A DNA stretch of 10,337 bases from an uncultured Methylophilus sp. (GCA_936943315.1 CAKZJM010000070.1:1-10337); one strand, 5' to 3'. Positions 1 through 7,567 are shown, counted from the stretch's first letter. Made by a program: numbers and translations. Notes: generated from the letters alone by a model not told the origin.

Positions 1-1
1 T

Positions 2-624
2 ATCCGGCCCACGCAGCCCCTGTTTGTCGAACTGCAACAAGTCATCAAAACCCATCGTCTGGACGTACAATCGCTGTTGGATTTGATTAATGCCTTCAAG
101 CAGGATGTGGTTAAAACCCGTTATGCCAGCTTTGAAGAAGTGCTTGATTATTGCCGTTACTCGGCGAACCCTGTCGGCCGCCTCATGTTGCAACTGTATG
201 GCAGCGACACACCGCAACACAGTCTGACCAGATTTGCACTGCCCTGCAACTGATTAATTTTTACCAGGACATTGCCATCGACCTGAAAAAACATGGCGAC
301 ATCGGACGCATTTACCTGAGTCAGGATGAAATGCAGGCCGCTGGCATTACTGAACAGGATTTACGCCAGCAACGGTTAGACCCTGCCTGGGAAGCTTTTT
401 TCATGCACAATGTGCACCGGGCAGGCCAGCTGTTGCACTCTGGCAGACCCTTAGGCCGCACCCTGCCCGGACGCATTGGCTTTGAATTGCGTATGATGAT
501 TGCCGGTGGCGAACGCATACTGCATAAACTGAAACATAGTCGTGGTGACATTTACCATCACCGCCCGACACTGAAAGCCCATGACTGGCTGATTATTTTG
601 TTGAAAGCCCTGTTTAAACAATGA
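2..624 (+). pseudogene. hpnC: Squalene synthase HpnC, left-truncated by window and frameshifted
   Basis: HpnC belongs to the trans-isoprenyl diphosphate synthase family; with HpnD and HpnE it makes squalene from farnesyl diphosphate, HpnC converting presqualene diphosphate to hydroxysqualene. From base 2 one frame reads HpnC-like protein with YCRYSANPVGRL and LYGSDTPQ up to about base 217, then stops at 250-252. The family continues in another frame from about base 220 (QSDQICTALQLINFYQD, then the second Asp motif DIAID and GRIYL) to the TGA at 622-624. Moving between the frames needs a loss of 3n+1 bases, probably about 7, judging by usual family spacing recalled from memory. About 75-80 N-terminal residues lie left of the window. 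The last bases overlap the hpnD start as ATGA. Both halves keep conserved motifs, so either the mutation is recent or the sequence has an error. Confidence 0.85.
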
Positions 625-1460
625 CCCCGCAACAATATTGCCAACAAAAAACCCGTGAAAGTGGCTCCAGTTTCACGCTGAGTTTTATGTTTTTGCCCAA
701 AGATAAACGCGATGCCATGACGGCCCTGTATGCGTTTTGCCGTGAAGTAGATGATGTCGTCGATGAGTGTACGGATTACCAGATTGCCCAAACCAAACTG
801 GCCTGGTGGAAGCAGGAAATCCAGCGGTTATTTCATGAAACACCGCAGCATCCTGTCACGCAAGCGTTAAAGCCTGTGGTGAACAGTTTCGGTCTGGAAG
901 AGGCGCATTTCATCGAAATCATCGATGGCATGCAAATGGATACGCAATACAACCGCTATGCCGACTTTGAACAACTGGCGTTGTACTGTTATCGCGTCGC
1001 CAGCGTGGTGGGCTTGCTGTCTGCACAAATATTCGGCTACACCGACCGCGCAACGCTGGAATATGCACACGATCTGGGCATGGCCTTCCAGTTGACTAAT
1101 ATCATCCGCGATGTGGGCGAAGATGCCAGGCGCGGACGCATTTACATTCCGCTGGATGAACTCGAACAGGCAGACGTTAGTGAACAACAGTTATTAAACA
1201 GCCAAGCCTCCCCACAAATGCAGGCATTGCTGCTTAAACAGATTGAACGGGCCGAGATGTTTTATGACAAGGCATTGAACCAGTTGCCCAAAAAAGACGT
1301 CCGCGCACAGCTACCAGGCCTGATGATGGCGGCGATTTACCGCGCCTTGCTCCAAGAGATCAAGCCAGACCCTAACCTGGTCCTCACGCACAAAATCATC
1401 TTGCCGCCATTCAGGAAACTCAAACTGGCCGTGAGTGCGTGGTTTAAATATCGCAAGTAA
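621..1460 (+). CDS. hpnD: Presqualene diphosphate synthase HpnD
   Basis: A 279-aa squalene/phytoene synthase family protein. In the HpnCDE route HpnD joins two farnesyl diphosphates head to head into presqualene diphosphate. The first Asp-rich motif DDVVD is at residues 44-48, preceded by YAFCREV. The second, RDVGED, is at 163-168, followed by ARRGRIYIP. The family signature YCYRVASVVG lies at 122-131. These Asp residues bind the Mg-diphosphate of the substrates. The start ATG at 621 overlaps the hpnC stop by 4 nt and has only a weak upstream GAAAG, which suggests translational coupling. The gene ends 1 nt into hpnE. Length is normal for HpnD and it appears intact. HpnC and HpnD are paralogues, but gene order and the adjoining HpnC-like motifs support this assignment. 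Confidence 0.93.
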   Translation: MTPQQYCQQKTRESGSSFTLSFMFLPKDKRDAMTALYAFCREVDDVVDECTDYQIAQTKLAWWKQEIQRLFHETPQHPVTQALKPVVNSFGLEEAHFIEIIDGMQMDTQYNRYADFEQLALYCYRVASVVGLLSAQIFGYTDRATLEYAHDLGMAFQLTNIIRDVGEDARRGRIYIPLDELEQADVSEQQLLNSQASPQMQALLLKQIERAEMFYDKALNQLPKKDVRAQLPGLMMAAIYRALLQEIKPDPNLVLTHKIILPPFRKLKLAVSAWFKYRK

Positions 1461-2776
1461 TGCCCTCTTCACCGCACCATCGCCGTCATGTCGCTATTGT
1501 GGGTGCCGGATTAGCCGGGCTCGCCGCTGCGCACGCATTGTTAACACAGGGCCATGAGGTCACGCTGTTTGAGGCTGCGCCGCAAGCGGGCGGCCGCGCA
1601 CGCGGCGTCCGCCACGACCACACCATGCTCGATAATGGCCAGCATCTGTGTATCGGTGCTTATCGCGCGACGCTCGGCTTGATTGAAGCCGCGGGCATGG
1701 ATGCAGACCAGGTATTTCAACGCTTGCCTTTGGCCTTGCATATGCACATCGGGGCACAACGCATGTCCTTGGTGACGCCTGTATGGTTGCCCGCCCCCTT
1801 GCATCTGTTATGGGGATTACTGACGGCAACAGGCCTGGACTGGTCCAGTAAATGGCGTGCCATCCGCTGGATGCAACAGCTCCAGCGTCAAGCATTCACC
1901 CTGGCACAAGACCTCACAGTCGCAGACTTACTGGCGCAGGGAGCACAAACCTCGCTGGCCGTAAGTACCTTGTGGGAGCCTCTTTGCCTGGCCGCGCTCA
2001 ATACGCCCATTCAATCAGCTAGTGCGCAAGTATTCCTGAATGTCTTACGCGACAGCTTTCAGCACAAACGGCAGGACAGCGACTTTCTGGTGGTGAAAAC
2101 AGACTTATCAAGCGCCTTGATCCAGCCTCTGCTACAGCACGTTCAGGCATTGGGCGGCAAGGTTCGCTTACGTAGCCCCGTCACTGCCATTCAACCGTCA
2201 GCCACAGGTTGCGACGTGTCTACAGCCACGGCCACAGCGCGCTATGATGATGTGATTATTGCCGTCGGCCCGCATCAACTCAAAACCATCAGGTGTGAAT
2301 GGGCACTGCCTGCTTTTGAGTATCAACCCATTACGACGATCTACCTGCAATACGGCGCAGATGTTAGCTTACCCCATCCCATCATGGGCTTGTGTCATGG
2401 GGCTGCACAATGGGTATTTGACCGCGGCCAATGTTGCGGCCAGCCAGGCTTGCTGGCGGTGGTCATCAGTGCGCATGGACCGCTCACTGCCGACAAATCG
2501 GTCCTGGTTCAACAATGCATTAGCGAAATCAACCAGGCATTAACGGCTTATGGCTTACCACTGGACACTGCCCCACTGTGGTCGCAGGTGATTACGGAAA
2601 AGCGCGCGACCTTCAGTTGCCTGCCAGCCCTGTCGCGCCCTACTACAATCACTACACAGCCGAATATTTACCTGGCCGGTGATTATGTCGCAGGCCCCTA
2701 TCCGGCCACCATAGAAGGCGCTGTCCGCAGTGGGTACGCCGCCGCACAGGCGATTGTGGATAGTGGCAGGTCTTAA
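1460..2776 (+). CDS. hpnE: Hydroxysqualene dehydroxylase HpnE (FAD-dependent)
   Basis: A 438-aa flavin amine-oxidase/phytoene-desaturase-like protein. HpnE reduces hydroxysqualene to squalene, the last step before squalene-hopene cyclase. The N-terminal Rossmann motif GAGLAG is at residues 15-20, and the ribose-binding acidic residue E38 ends the second strand (TLFE). The glycine-rich AGGRARG follows at about 43-49. Near the C-terminus, YLAGDYVAGPYPATIEGA (404-421) carries the GD pair at 407-408 that closes the FAD site in this family. The ATG overlaps the hpnD stop as TAATG, giving a compact hpnCDE unit. Its TAA at 2774-2776 shares the TTAA with the stop of the convergent lipoprotein gene, and no terminator is visible there. 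The gene is complete. Confidence 0.93.
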   Translation: MPSSPHHRRHVAIVGAGLAGLAAAHALLTQGHEVTLFEAAPQAGGRARGVRHDHTMLDNGQHLCIGAYRATLGLIEAAGMDADQVFQRLPLALHMHIGAQRMSLVTPVWLPAPLHLLWGLLTATGLDWSSKWRAIRWMQQLQRQAFTLAQDLTVADLLAQGAQTSLAVSTLWEPLCLAALNTPIQSASAQVFLNVLRDSFQHKRQDSDFLVVKTDLSSALIQPLLQHVQALGGKVRLRSPVTAIQPSATGCDVSTATATARYDDVIIAVGPHQLKTIRCEWALPAFEYQPITTIYLQYGADVSLPHPIMGLCHGAAQWVFDRGQCCGQPGLLAVVISAHGPLTADKSVLVQQCISEINQALTAYGLPLDTAPLWSQVITEKRATFSCLPALSRPTTITTQPNIYLAGDYVAGPYPATIEGAVRSGYAAAQAIVDSGRS

Positions 2777-3054
2777 CCTGGATTTTTGCAAATCACCGTC
2801 AGATGATTATTGGCAGGCCGGTAAATGCCATCCCCGCTATCAGGAAAGTGTTCTGTGTAAGATTGCTGCTTGTCCACCTCGTAGCCTTGGGAACATAAAG
2901 CACCGGCCTTGGTTTGACACTGCTCCCAGCTTGTATTGAATTCGCTACACGTCAAGGTATAGCCCACTTTGCCATTCTGCGTTGTAAATTGTTGCGGTGT
3001 CACGCTGGCACAAGCGGACAGCATCAGTGGTATTACAAAAAAGAGTTTTTTCAT
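2773..3054 (-). CDS. Small cysteine-rich lipoprotein, function unknown
   Basis: A 93-aa protein with a lipoprotein signal peptide: MKKLFFVIPLML, then the lipobox LSAC with lipidated C15. Residue +2 is Ala, consistent with transfer to the outer membrane. The mature part has Cys at 36, 46, 54 and 89, suggesting two disulfides in the periplasm. The pattern is Cys, then Trp and Cys within a dozen residues, a Gly-Tyr and a C-terminal VICK, as in many small uncharacterised proteobacterial lipoproteins; I cannot name the family. Start ATG at 3052-3054 has a good ribosome site GGGAGA (3061-3066). The gene converges on hpnE with a 4-base overlap and diverges from the gene at 3318. I saw no convincing promoter for it in the 263-bp spacer. 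Confidence 0.8.
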   Translation of the reverse strand: MKKLFFVIPLMLSACASVTPQQFTTQNGKVGYTLTCSEFNTSWEQCQTKAGALCSQGYEVDKQQSYTEHFPDSGDGIYRPANNHLTVICKNPG

Positions 3055-3216
3055 TATTGTTCTCCCGGTGCATTCTTAGTCCAATGTCATCTTATTGTCA
3101 TACTAATATGCTAAGTGACTCAATTTTGGCAGCCGGGATTTATGAATAGTTGCATGAATTTTTTGTGACTAATCGTAGACGTAGTTTCTCGTTTTCACAT
3201 CCGCCCTGTATCCAAG

Positions 3217-3236
3217 TCGCTACAAATTGCTACAAA
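3217..3236 (+). promoter_or_regulatory. Tandem direct repeat, candidate OmpR/RstA-type regulator site
   Basis: Two adjacent 10-bp copies read TCGCTACAAA and TTGCTACAAA (3217-3226, 3227-3236). The core TACAAATTGCTACA (3221-3234) is TACA-N6-TACA and agrees with the E. coli RstA consensus TACATNTNGTTACA at 10 of 12 defined positions. An inverted half-site TGTAAC lies at 3249-3254, touching the -35 element. The tandem copies sit just upstream of the promoter at 3254-3282, a usual place for an activator. OmpR-family regulators typically bind direct repeats with a period of about 10 bp. Which regulator binds here is inference. Confidence 0.5.
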
Positions 3237-3253
3237 ACCCCCGCCCTTTGTAA

Positions 3254-3282
3254 CTGACAATCCAGCCCCCGTTTTTTATACT
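3254..3282 (+). promoter_or_regulatory. Sigma70-type promoter of the 93-aa secreted protein gene
   Basis: CTGACA (3254-3259) and TATACT (3277-3282) are separated by 17 bp; each differs from the consensus hexamer at one position. Transcription would start near 3289, about 29 nt before the GTG start at 3318. Confidence 0.8.
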
Positions 3283-3317
3283 GCATCCATCGTTAATGCA
3301 GAAGAAAGGCAATCACC

Positions 3318-3599
3318 GTGAAATACGCAACTGTGATGACCACCGGACTTTTAGTCAACATTTCGATTTTTGCATCGGACATGACCGCTAGTGAACCTTA
3401 TGCCGACCTGATGGAAAACAAACAGCGCATGATCAGGCAACTGAACAAACAAGCAGAGTGTGTGAGATTAGCCAGTGATGAACGGCAATTGAAAGCCTGC
3501 GAAGGATTAATCAGGCAGCCTGCAGCAAATGTAGAAAAAGCTGCCAGAAACGCCCACAAGTCAAAGAACGACAACCTGAACGAGACAGAATTTTTTTAA
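3318..3599 (+). CDS. Small secreted protein of unknown function
   Basis: A 93-aa protein starting with GTG at 3318, 8 nt after the ribosome site AAAGG (3305-3309) and 29 nt after the predicted transcription start. Residues 1-19 look like a Sec signal peptide (MKYATVMTTGLLVNISIFA), cleaved probably after A19. The mature region of about 74 residues is rich in charged residues and Gln/Asn, probably mostly helical, with two Cys (48 and 61, spaced C-x12-C) that could form one periplasmic disulfide. I do not recognise the family. It is a stand-alone unit with its own strong promoter and terminator, and it sits under a candidate OmpR-type site, which suggests a response to an envelope or environmental signal (inference). 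Confidence 0.75.
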   Translation: MKYATVMTTGLLVNISIFASDMTASEPYADLMENKQRMIRQLNKQAECVRLASDERQLKACEGLIRQPAANVEKAARNAHKSKNDNLNETEFF

Positions 3600-3653
3600 C
3601 CTTTTGACGCTTCCCTGCGGCTGTCCTTCCTCTTCTGGGCAGCCACACCCTCC

Positions 3654-3692
3654 GGCAACGATTGCACTCCCAGCAGTCGTTGCCATTTTTTT
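3654..3692 (+). terminator. Rho-independent terminator of the 93-aa secreted protein gene
   Basis: GGCAACGA (3654-3661) pairs with TCGTTGCC (3677-3684). The stem extends to 12 bp with one G-U pair (3654-3665 with 3673-3684) around a 7-nt loop, followed by seven Ts (3686-3692). The T run overlaps the radA stop codon. In the opposite direction no T run follows, so it works for the + strand only. Confidence 0.9.
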
Positions 3693-5046
3693 ATGCGCGC
3701 AAGGCGTCTATCGCTTGTTCCAGGCGCTCTACCGCTTCGATATGTAACCCGGTGATACCGCCTTTAGGCGCATTGGCTTTCGGGATCACGGCATGCGTAA
3801 AGCCTAGCTTCACCGCCTCTTTCAGGCGCTCCAGCCCGCGCTGCACTGGCCGCACTTCACCTGCCAGCCCAACCTCGCCAAACACAATCCATTTATTAGG
3901 CAATGGCTTGTTTTTGAGTGAAGAGACAATGGCAAGCAATACCGCCAAATCGACCGCGGGTTCACTGATCCTGACACCCCCCACGGCATTGATAAAGACA
4001 TCCTGGTCGTAACAGGCCACGCCTGCGTGCCTGTGTAACACCGCCAGTAGCATAGCCAGCCGGTTTTGCTCCAGGCCCACACACAAGCGCTTGGGATTTG
4101 GCGCATGTGCCGTGTCTACCAATGCCTGAATCTCCACCAGCAACGGCCGCGTGCCTTCCTGGGTGACCGTGATACAGGAGCCAGGCACGGGCGATTCATG
4201 ATGCGACAAAAACAAGGCCGAAGGATTGCTGACTTCGCGCAAGCCTTTTTCAGTCATGGCAAACACGCCCAGCTCATTCACTGCACCAAACCGGTTTTTA
4301 AAGGCGCGGATCAGCCTGAAACTCGAATTCTGGTCACCTTCGAAGTACAACACGCTATCTACAATATGCTCCAGCACACGCGGGCCAGCCAGCGAGCCCT
4401 CTTTTGTGACATGGCCAACCAAGATCATGCTGATACCCAACTGCTTGGCAATCCGTGTCAGCTGCGCACTGCATTCACGCACTTGCGCCACGGAACCTGG
4501 CGCAGACTGCAACGCCTCAGAATACATGGTTTGGATCGAGTCAATCACCACCACATCTGGTTGATGATGTTGCAGCACATGACTGATTTTTTCCAGGTTA
4601 ATTTCAGCCAGCACATCCACCTTGCTGGCATCTAGCCCCAGACGCTGCGCGCGCATGGCAATCTGCTGCGCAGACTCTTCGCCACTGATATAAAACGCTT
4701 TGAGTGATTGCGACACCTTGCATACGGTTTGCAGCAACAGGGTCGATTTACCGATGCCAGGATCCCCACCAATCAGCACCACGCCACCTGCAACCAAGCC
4801 GCCACCCAGCACACGGTCGAATTCAGCAATCCCCGTTGCTTGGCGCGATACATCCTGCGCCTCAACATCCGCCAGTTTCTGCAACTGTGCTGTGGGTGCC
4901 AGGCTAGCAAAGCGGCTTTGCGTCACTGTTTCAGGCACCGTCTCAACCAGGGTATTCCAGGCATGGCAACTCGGGCATTGCCCTTGCCATTTAGGCTCCA
5001 CGGCCCCGCATTCGGTACAGGTATATTGTGTTTTTGCTTTAGCCAT
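3691..5046 (-). CDS. radA: DNA repair protein RadA (branch-migration ATPase)
   Basis: A 451-aa RadA/Sms protein, full length. RadA promotes branch migration and processing of recombination intermediates. The N-terminal zinc finger has Cys 10, 13, 24 and 27 (CTEC...CPSC). The RecA-like core has Walker A GGDPGIGKST at 93-102 (K100) and Walker B VVVID at 165-169. The RadA-specific KNRFG motif is at 250-254. The remainder, from about residue 280, is the Lon-protease-like domain. The ATG (5044-5046) lies within the end of alr, overlapping it by 8 nt (ATGGCTAA), and has no clear ribosome site, so translation is probably coupled to alr. No terminator is visible past its stop in its own direction. 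Confidence 0.97.
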   Translation of the reverse strand: MAKAKTQYTCTECGAVEPKWQGQCPSCHAWNTLVETVPETVTQSRFASLAPTAQLQKLADVEAQDVSRQATGIAEFDRVLGGGLVAGGVVLIGGDPGIGKSTLLLQTVCKVSQSLKAFYISGEESAQQIAMRAQRLGLDASKVDVLAEINLEKISHVLQHHQPDVVVIDSIQTMYSEALQSAPGSVAQVRECSAQLTRIAKQLGISMILVGHVTKEGSLAGPRVLEHIVDSVLYFEGDQNSSFRLIRAFKNRFGAVNELGVFAMTEKGLREVSNPSALFLSHHESPVPGSCITVTQEGTRPLLVEIQALVDTAHAPNPKRLCVGLEQNRLAMLLAVLHRHAGVACYDQDVFINAVGGVRISEPAVDLAVLLAIVSSLKNKPLPNKWIVFGEVGLAGEVRPVQRGLERLKEAVKLGFTHAVIPKANAPKGGITGLHIEAVERLEQAIDALRA

Positions 5047-6106
5047 GAATGTTAAAAGGCACCCTTGCCGTCACTGCGCATAATAATTCATAACCAATAG
5101 TGCCTGCCGCTTGCGCCACGGTATCTACCGGCACCAACTCTCCCCACAGCTCTACCGCGCTACCAATGTTTGCCTCGGCAATCTCTGTCACATCCACTGC
5201 CATCATATCCATAGACACCCGCCCCAGCGTGCGCGTGAGTTTGCCATTGACGGCCACAGGGGTTCCTGTAGGCGCATGACGCGGATAACCATCGGCATAG
5301 CCACAGGCGACGATGCCGACCCTGGTCGGTTTGTCGGCGGTAAACAGGCTGCCATAGCCGACACTCTCCCCGGCTTGAATCTCCTGGAGGGAGATCAATG
5401 CGGACTGCAAGGTCATCACTGGTTTTAAGCCAAGTGAAGCGGCTGAGGTTTCGGCCACTGGCGTCGCGCCGTAGAGCATAATACCGGGTCGCACCCAGTC
5501 TGCATGACTTTGTGGCTGTTGCACAACGGCAGCAGAGTTAGCTAAAGAACGCGGATAAGGCTTGTCTGCCATGACCTGCTCAACAGTCTGCATGGCTTGG
5601 GTGATGCCATCTGGCATATCGGCATTGGCAAAATGGGTCATGAGGACAATCTCACTGACATTGGCGCAACTGGCTAGTTGTGCCAGCGCTGATTCAAACT
5701 CAGCAGGTTGAAAACCCAATCTATGCATGCCACTATCCAGCTTGAGAAACACACGGATAGGCGCGCTCAACGTGGCCTGTTGCAACCAATCTATTTGTGC
5801 GGCATGGTGCACGACCAGATCAAGCCGGTATCTATCCACCTCAACCAACTGCCCCGCCGCAAACACCCCCTCCAGCAGCAGAATGGGCTGTTCATAGCCA
5901 GCATCGCGCAAGGCAATCGCCTCAGAGGGATTGAGCACGGCAAACGCATCTGTCTCGCGCAAGCCTTGCGCCACATTCAGCAGGCCATGACCATAGCCAT
6001 TCGCCTTGACGACCGAGATCACCTTGGCGTGTGGCGCATACTGCCGCACACGCGCCAGGTTATGCGTTAATGCAGGCAATGAGAGATGGGCAACAATGGG
6101 TCGCAT
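5039..6106 (-). CDS. alr: Alanine racemase (PLP-dependent)
   Basis: A 355-aa fold-type III PLP enzyme that interconverts L- and D-alanine for peptidoglycan. The cofactor Lys is K34 in VVKANGYGHG. The conserved DSGMHRLGF has R129, and the catalytic Tyr is Y251 in SVGYGSLF. I chose the ATG at 6104-6106 because MRPIVAHLSL matches the usual Alr N-terminus and length; a TTG at 6148 would add 14 unlike residues and begin inside the upstream terminator hairpin. No clear ribosome site precedes the ATG. The start lies only 26 nt past the terminator following dnaB, and I saw no good promoter, so how it is transcribed is unclear. Its stop overlaps radA, forming an alr-radA unit. Confidence 0.95.
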   Translation of the reverse strand: MRPIVAHLSLPALTHNLARVRQYAPHAKVISVVKANGYGHGLLNVAQGLRETDAFAVLNPSEAIALRDAGYEQPILLLEGVFAAGQLVEVDRYRLDLVVHHAAQIDWLQQATLSAPIRVFLKLDSGMHRLGFQPAEFESALAQLASCANVSEIVLMTHFANADMPDGITQAMQTVEQVMADKPYPRSLANSAAVVQQPQSHADWVRPGIMLYGATPVAETSAASLGLKPVMTLQSALISLQEIQAGESVGYGSLFTADKPTRVGIVACGYADGYPRHAPTGTPVAVNGKLTRTLGRVSMDMMAVDVTEIAEANIGSAVELWGELVPVDTVAQAAGTIGYELLCAVTARVPFNIHG

Positions 6107-6131
6107 ACAAGTTAAGGTGACACTGAAGTGT

Positions 6132-6160
6132 AAAAAAACATGCCGCAAAAACTCGCGGCA
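6132..6160 (-). terminator. Rho-independent terminator after dnaB
   Basis: Read on the minus strand, TGCCGC (6160-6155) pairs with GCGGCA (6146-6141) around an 8-nt loop. TG and seven Ts (6138-6132) follow. It starts 9 nt past the dnaB stop and separates dnaB from alr. Confidence 0.8.
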
Positions 6161-6169
6161 CCGGCCAGG

Positions 6170-7552
6170 TTAATACTCGTCTGGCATATACGCCGCATTG
6201 GCGTAATCGGCAAAGCGGGTATGCGCACCCATAAAAGTCAGGCGCACACGGCCAATCGGGCCGTTACGTTGCTTGGCGATAATAATCTCGGCTGTGCCTT
6301 TTTCGGCACTGTCGGGGTTGTAGTATTCATCCCGGTACACGAACATAATCAAGTCAGCATCCTGTTCAATCGCGCCCGATTCACGCAAGTCACTCATCAC
6401 CGGGCGTTTGTCAGGCCGCTGGTCCACACTACGGTTGAGCTGAGAAATCGCAATCAACGGCACGTTCAACTCTTTGGCCAGCGCTTTCAACGAACGTGAG
6501 ATTTCTGAAATTTCCGTCGCACGGTTTTCACCGGCACGGCCCGCGGGCGAGGTCATTAACTGCAAATAGTCGATCACAATCAGGCCCAGCTCGCCGGTCT
6601 GGCGGTGTAAGCGGCGCGCACGCGCACGCACGTCAAAGCTGCTCAGGCCTGCGCCTTCATCAATGTAAATCGGCGCTTCGTTCAGTTTGCCCAACGCTGT
6701 GGTCAGCTTTTCCCAGTCCTCATCTTCAAGGTTACCGTTACGCATTTTGTGCTGGTCGAGGCGGCCAATCGAGCCAATCATACGCGTGGTCAGCTGTGTC
6801 GCGCCCATCTCCATCGAGAAAATCGCCACGGCTTTATTGGTGTCCAGCGCGACGTTTTCGGCGATGTTAATGGCAAATGCCGTTTTACCCATGGAAGGAC
6901 GCCCGGCAATAATCACCATGTCGCCGCCTTGCAGGCCCGAGGTCATGGAGTCCAGGTCAGTAAACCCGGTCGGTATCCCGGTCACATCAGAATGGTTTTC
7001 ACGGGAATAGAGGTAGTCAATACGGTCAGCCACTTGCGGCAACAGCACTTGCATGCCCAAAAAGCCCTGACTCTTGCGGTTACCGCCTTCGGCAATCTGG
7101 AAAATCTTGGCTTCAGCTTCGTCCAATAACTGTTGTGCATCACGGCCATTAGGCTGGTAAGCACTTTCGGCAATGTCGGTGCCAACCGCAACCAGTTGGC
7201 GCATGACAAAGCGCTCATGCACAATTTCCGCATAACGGCGGATATTGGCTGCCGTCGGTGTGTTTTGTGCCAGCGCTCCCAGATAAGCCACGCCACCCAC
7301 AGTGGTCAGCTCATTACTGTTTTCAAGCGATTCAGCCACAGTCACGATATCGGCAGGCTGGTTGCGTTCAATCAGCCTGGCAATGTGCTCGTAAATCAGC
7401 TTGTGGTCATGCTGGTAGAAGTCCTGCGGTGCCAGGATATCGGCAATCTTGTCCAGCGCCTCATTGTCGAGCAATAGCCCACCCAGTACGGATTGCTCAG
7501 CTTCGATAGAGTGTGGAGGAAGTTTTAAGAATTCGAGTTGTTCATCAGCCAT
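6170..7552 (-). CDS. dnaB: Replicative DNA helicase DnaB
   Basis: A 460-aa hexameric 5'-3' helicase that unwinds DNA at the replication fork. The N-terminal domain (about residues 10-110, beginning LPPHSIEAEQSVLGGLLLDN) contacts primase. The RecA-like motor has TGIPTGFTDLD just before Walker A AGRPSMGKT (216-224, K223), then Walker B in LIVIDYLQLM. C-terminal QLNRSVDQRPDKRPVMSDLR and the DADLIMFVYRDEYY motif are also present. I chose the ATG at 7550-7552 (MADEQLEFLKLPP), which gives normal family length; a TTG at 7606 would add 18 residues. No ribosome site precedes the ATG, and a TATAAT lies 6 nt upstream. The gene follows the rpsF-rplI operon in the same direction, as in many betaproteobacteria, but a terminator and a 248-bp gap separate them. 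Confidence 0.97.
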   Translation of the reverse strand: MADEQLEFLKLPPHSIEAEQSVLGGLLLDNEALDKIADILAPQDFYQHDHKLIYEHIARLIERNQPADIVTVAESLENSNELTTVGGVAYLGALAQNTPTAANIRRYAEIVHERFVMRQLVAVGTDIAESAYQPNGRDAQQLLDEAEAKIFQIAEGGNRKSQGFLGMQVLLPQVADRIDYLYSRENHSDVTGIPTGFTDLDSMTSGLQGGDMVIIAGRPSMGKTAFAINIAENVALDTNKAVAIFSMEMGATQLTTRMIGSIGRLDQHKMRNGNLEDEDWEKLTTALGKLNEAPIYIDEGAGLSSFDVRARARRLHRQTGELGLIVIDYLQLMTSPAGRAGENRATEISEISRSLKALAKELNVPLIAISQLNRSVDQRPDKRPVMSDLRESGAIEQDADLIMFVYRDEYYNPDSAEKGTAEIIIAKQRNGPIGRVRLTFMGAHTRFADYANAAYMPDEY

Positions 7553-7558
7553 CTGGCG

Positions 7559-7564
7559 ATTATA
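7559..7564 (-). promoter_or_regulatory. Candidate -10 element for dnaB (possible leaderless mRNA)
   Basis: A perfect TATAAT on the minus strand ends 6 nt before the dnaB ATG, which puts a normal transcription start at or within a base or two of the A of the ATG (7552). No good -35 hexamer lies 16-18 bp upstream. An inverted repeat occupies that place instead. Confidence 0.45.
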
Positions 7565-7567
7565 CCG

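Noticed and set aside
205..230. Programmed -1 frameshift in hpnC
   Set aside because: No slippery heptamer of the X XXY YYZ type, ribosome-site stimulator or clear downstream hairpin lies at the frame change, and the spacing suggests several bases are lost, so mutation or sequence error is more likely.
3067..3135. Promoter for the lipoprotein gene (minus strand)
   Set aside because: Only weak matches such as TTGAGT and TATGAC or TAAGAT were found, with wrong spacing.
3619..3644. Second terminator, for radA on the minus strand
   Set aside because: GGCTGTCC and GGGCAGCC can form an 8-bp stem with one G-U pair, but no T run follows in either direction.
4066..4635. 189-codon open frame on the + strand inside radA
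   Set aside because: It is the antisense shadow of radA; radA has all family motifs across the same bases, and the + translation resembles nothing known.
6107..6148. N-terminal extension of Alr from a TTG at 6148
   Set aside because: The extra 14 residues do not look like Alr and the start would lie inside the terminator hairpin; the ATG at 6106 gives the usual length.
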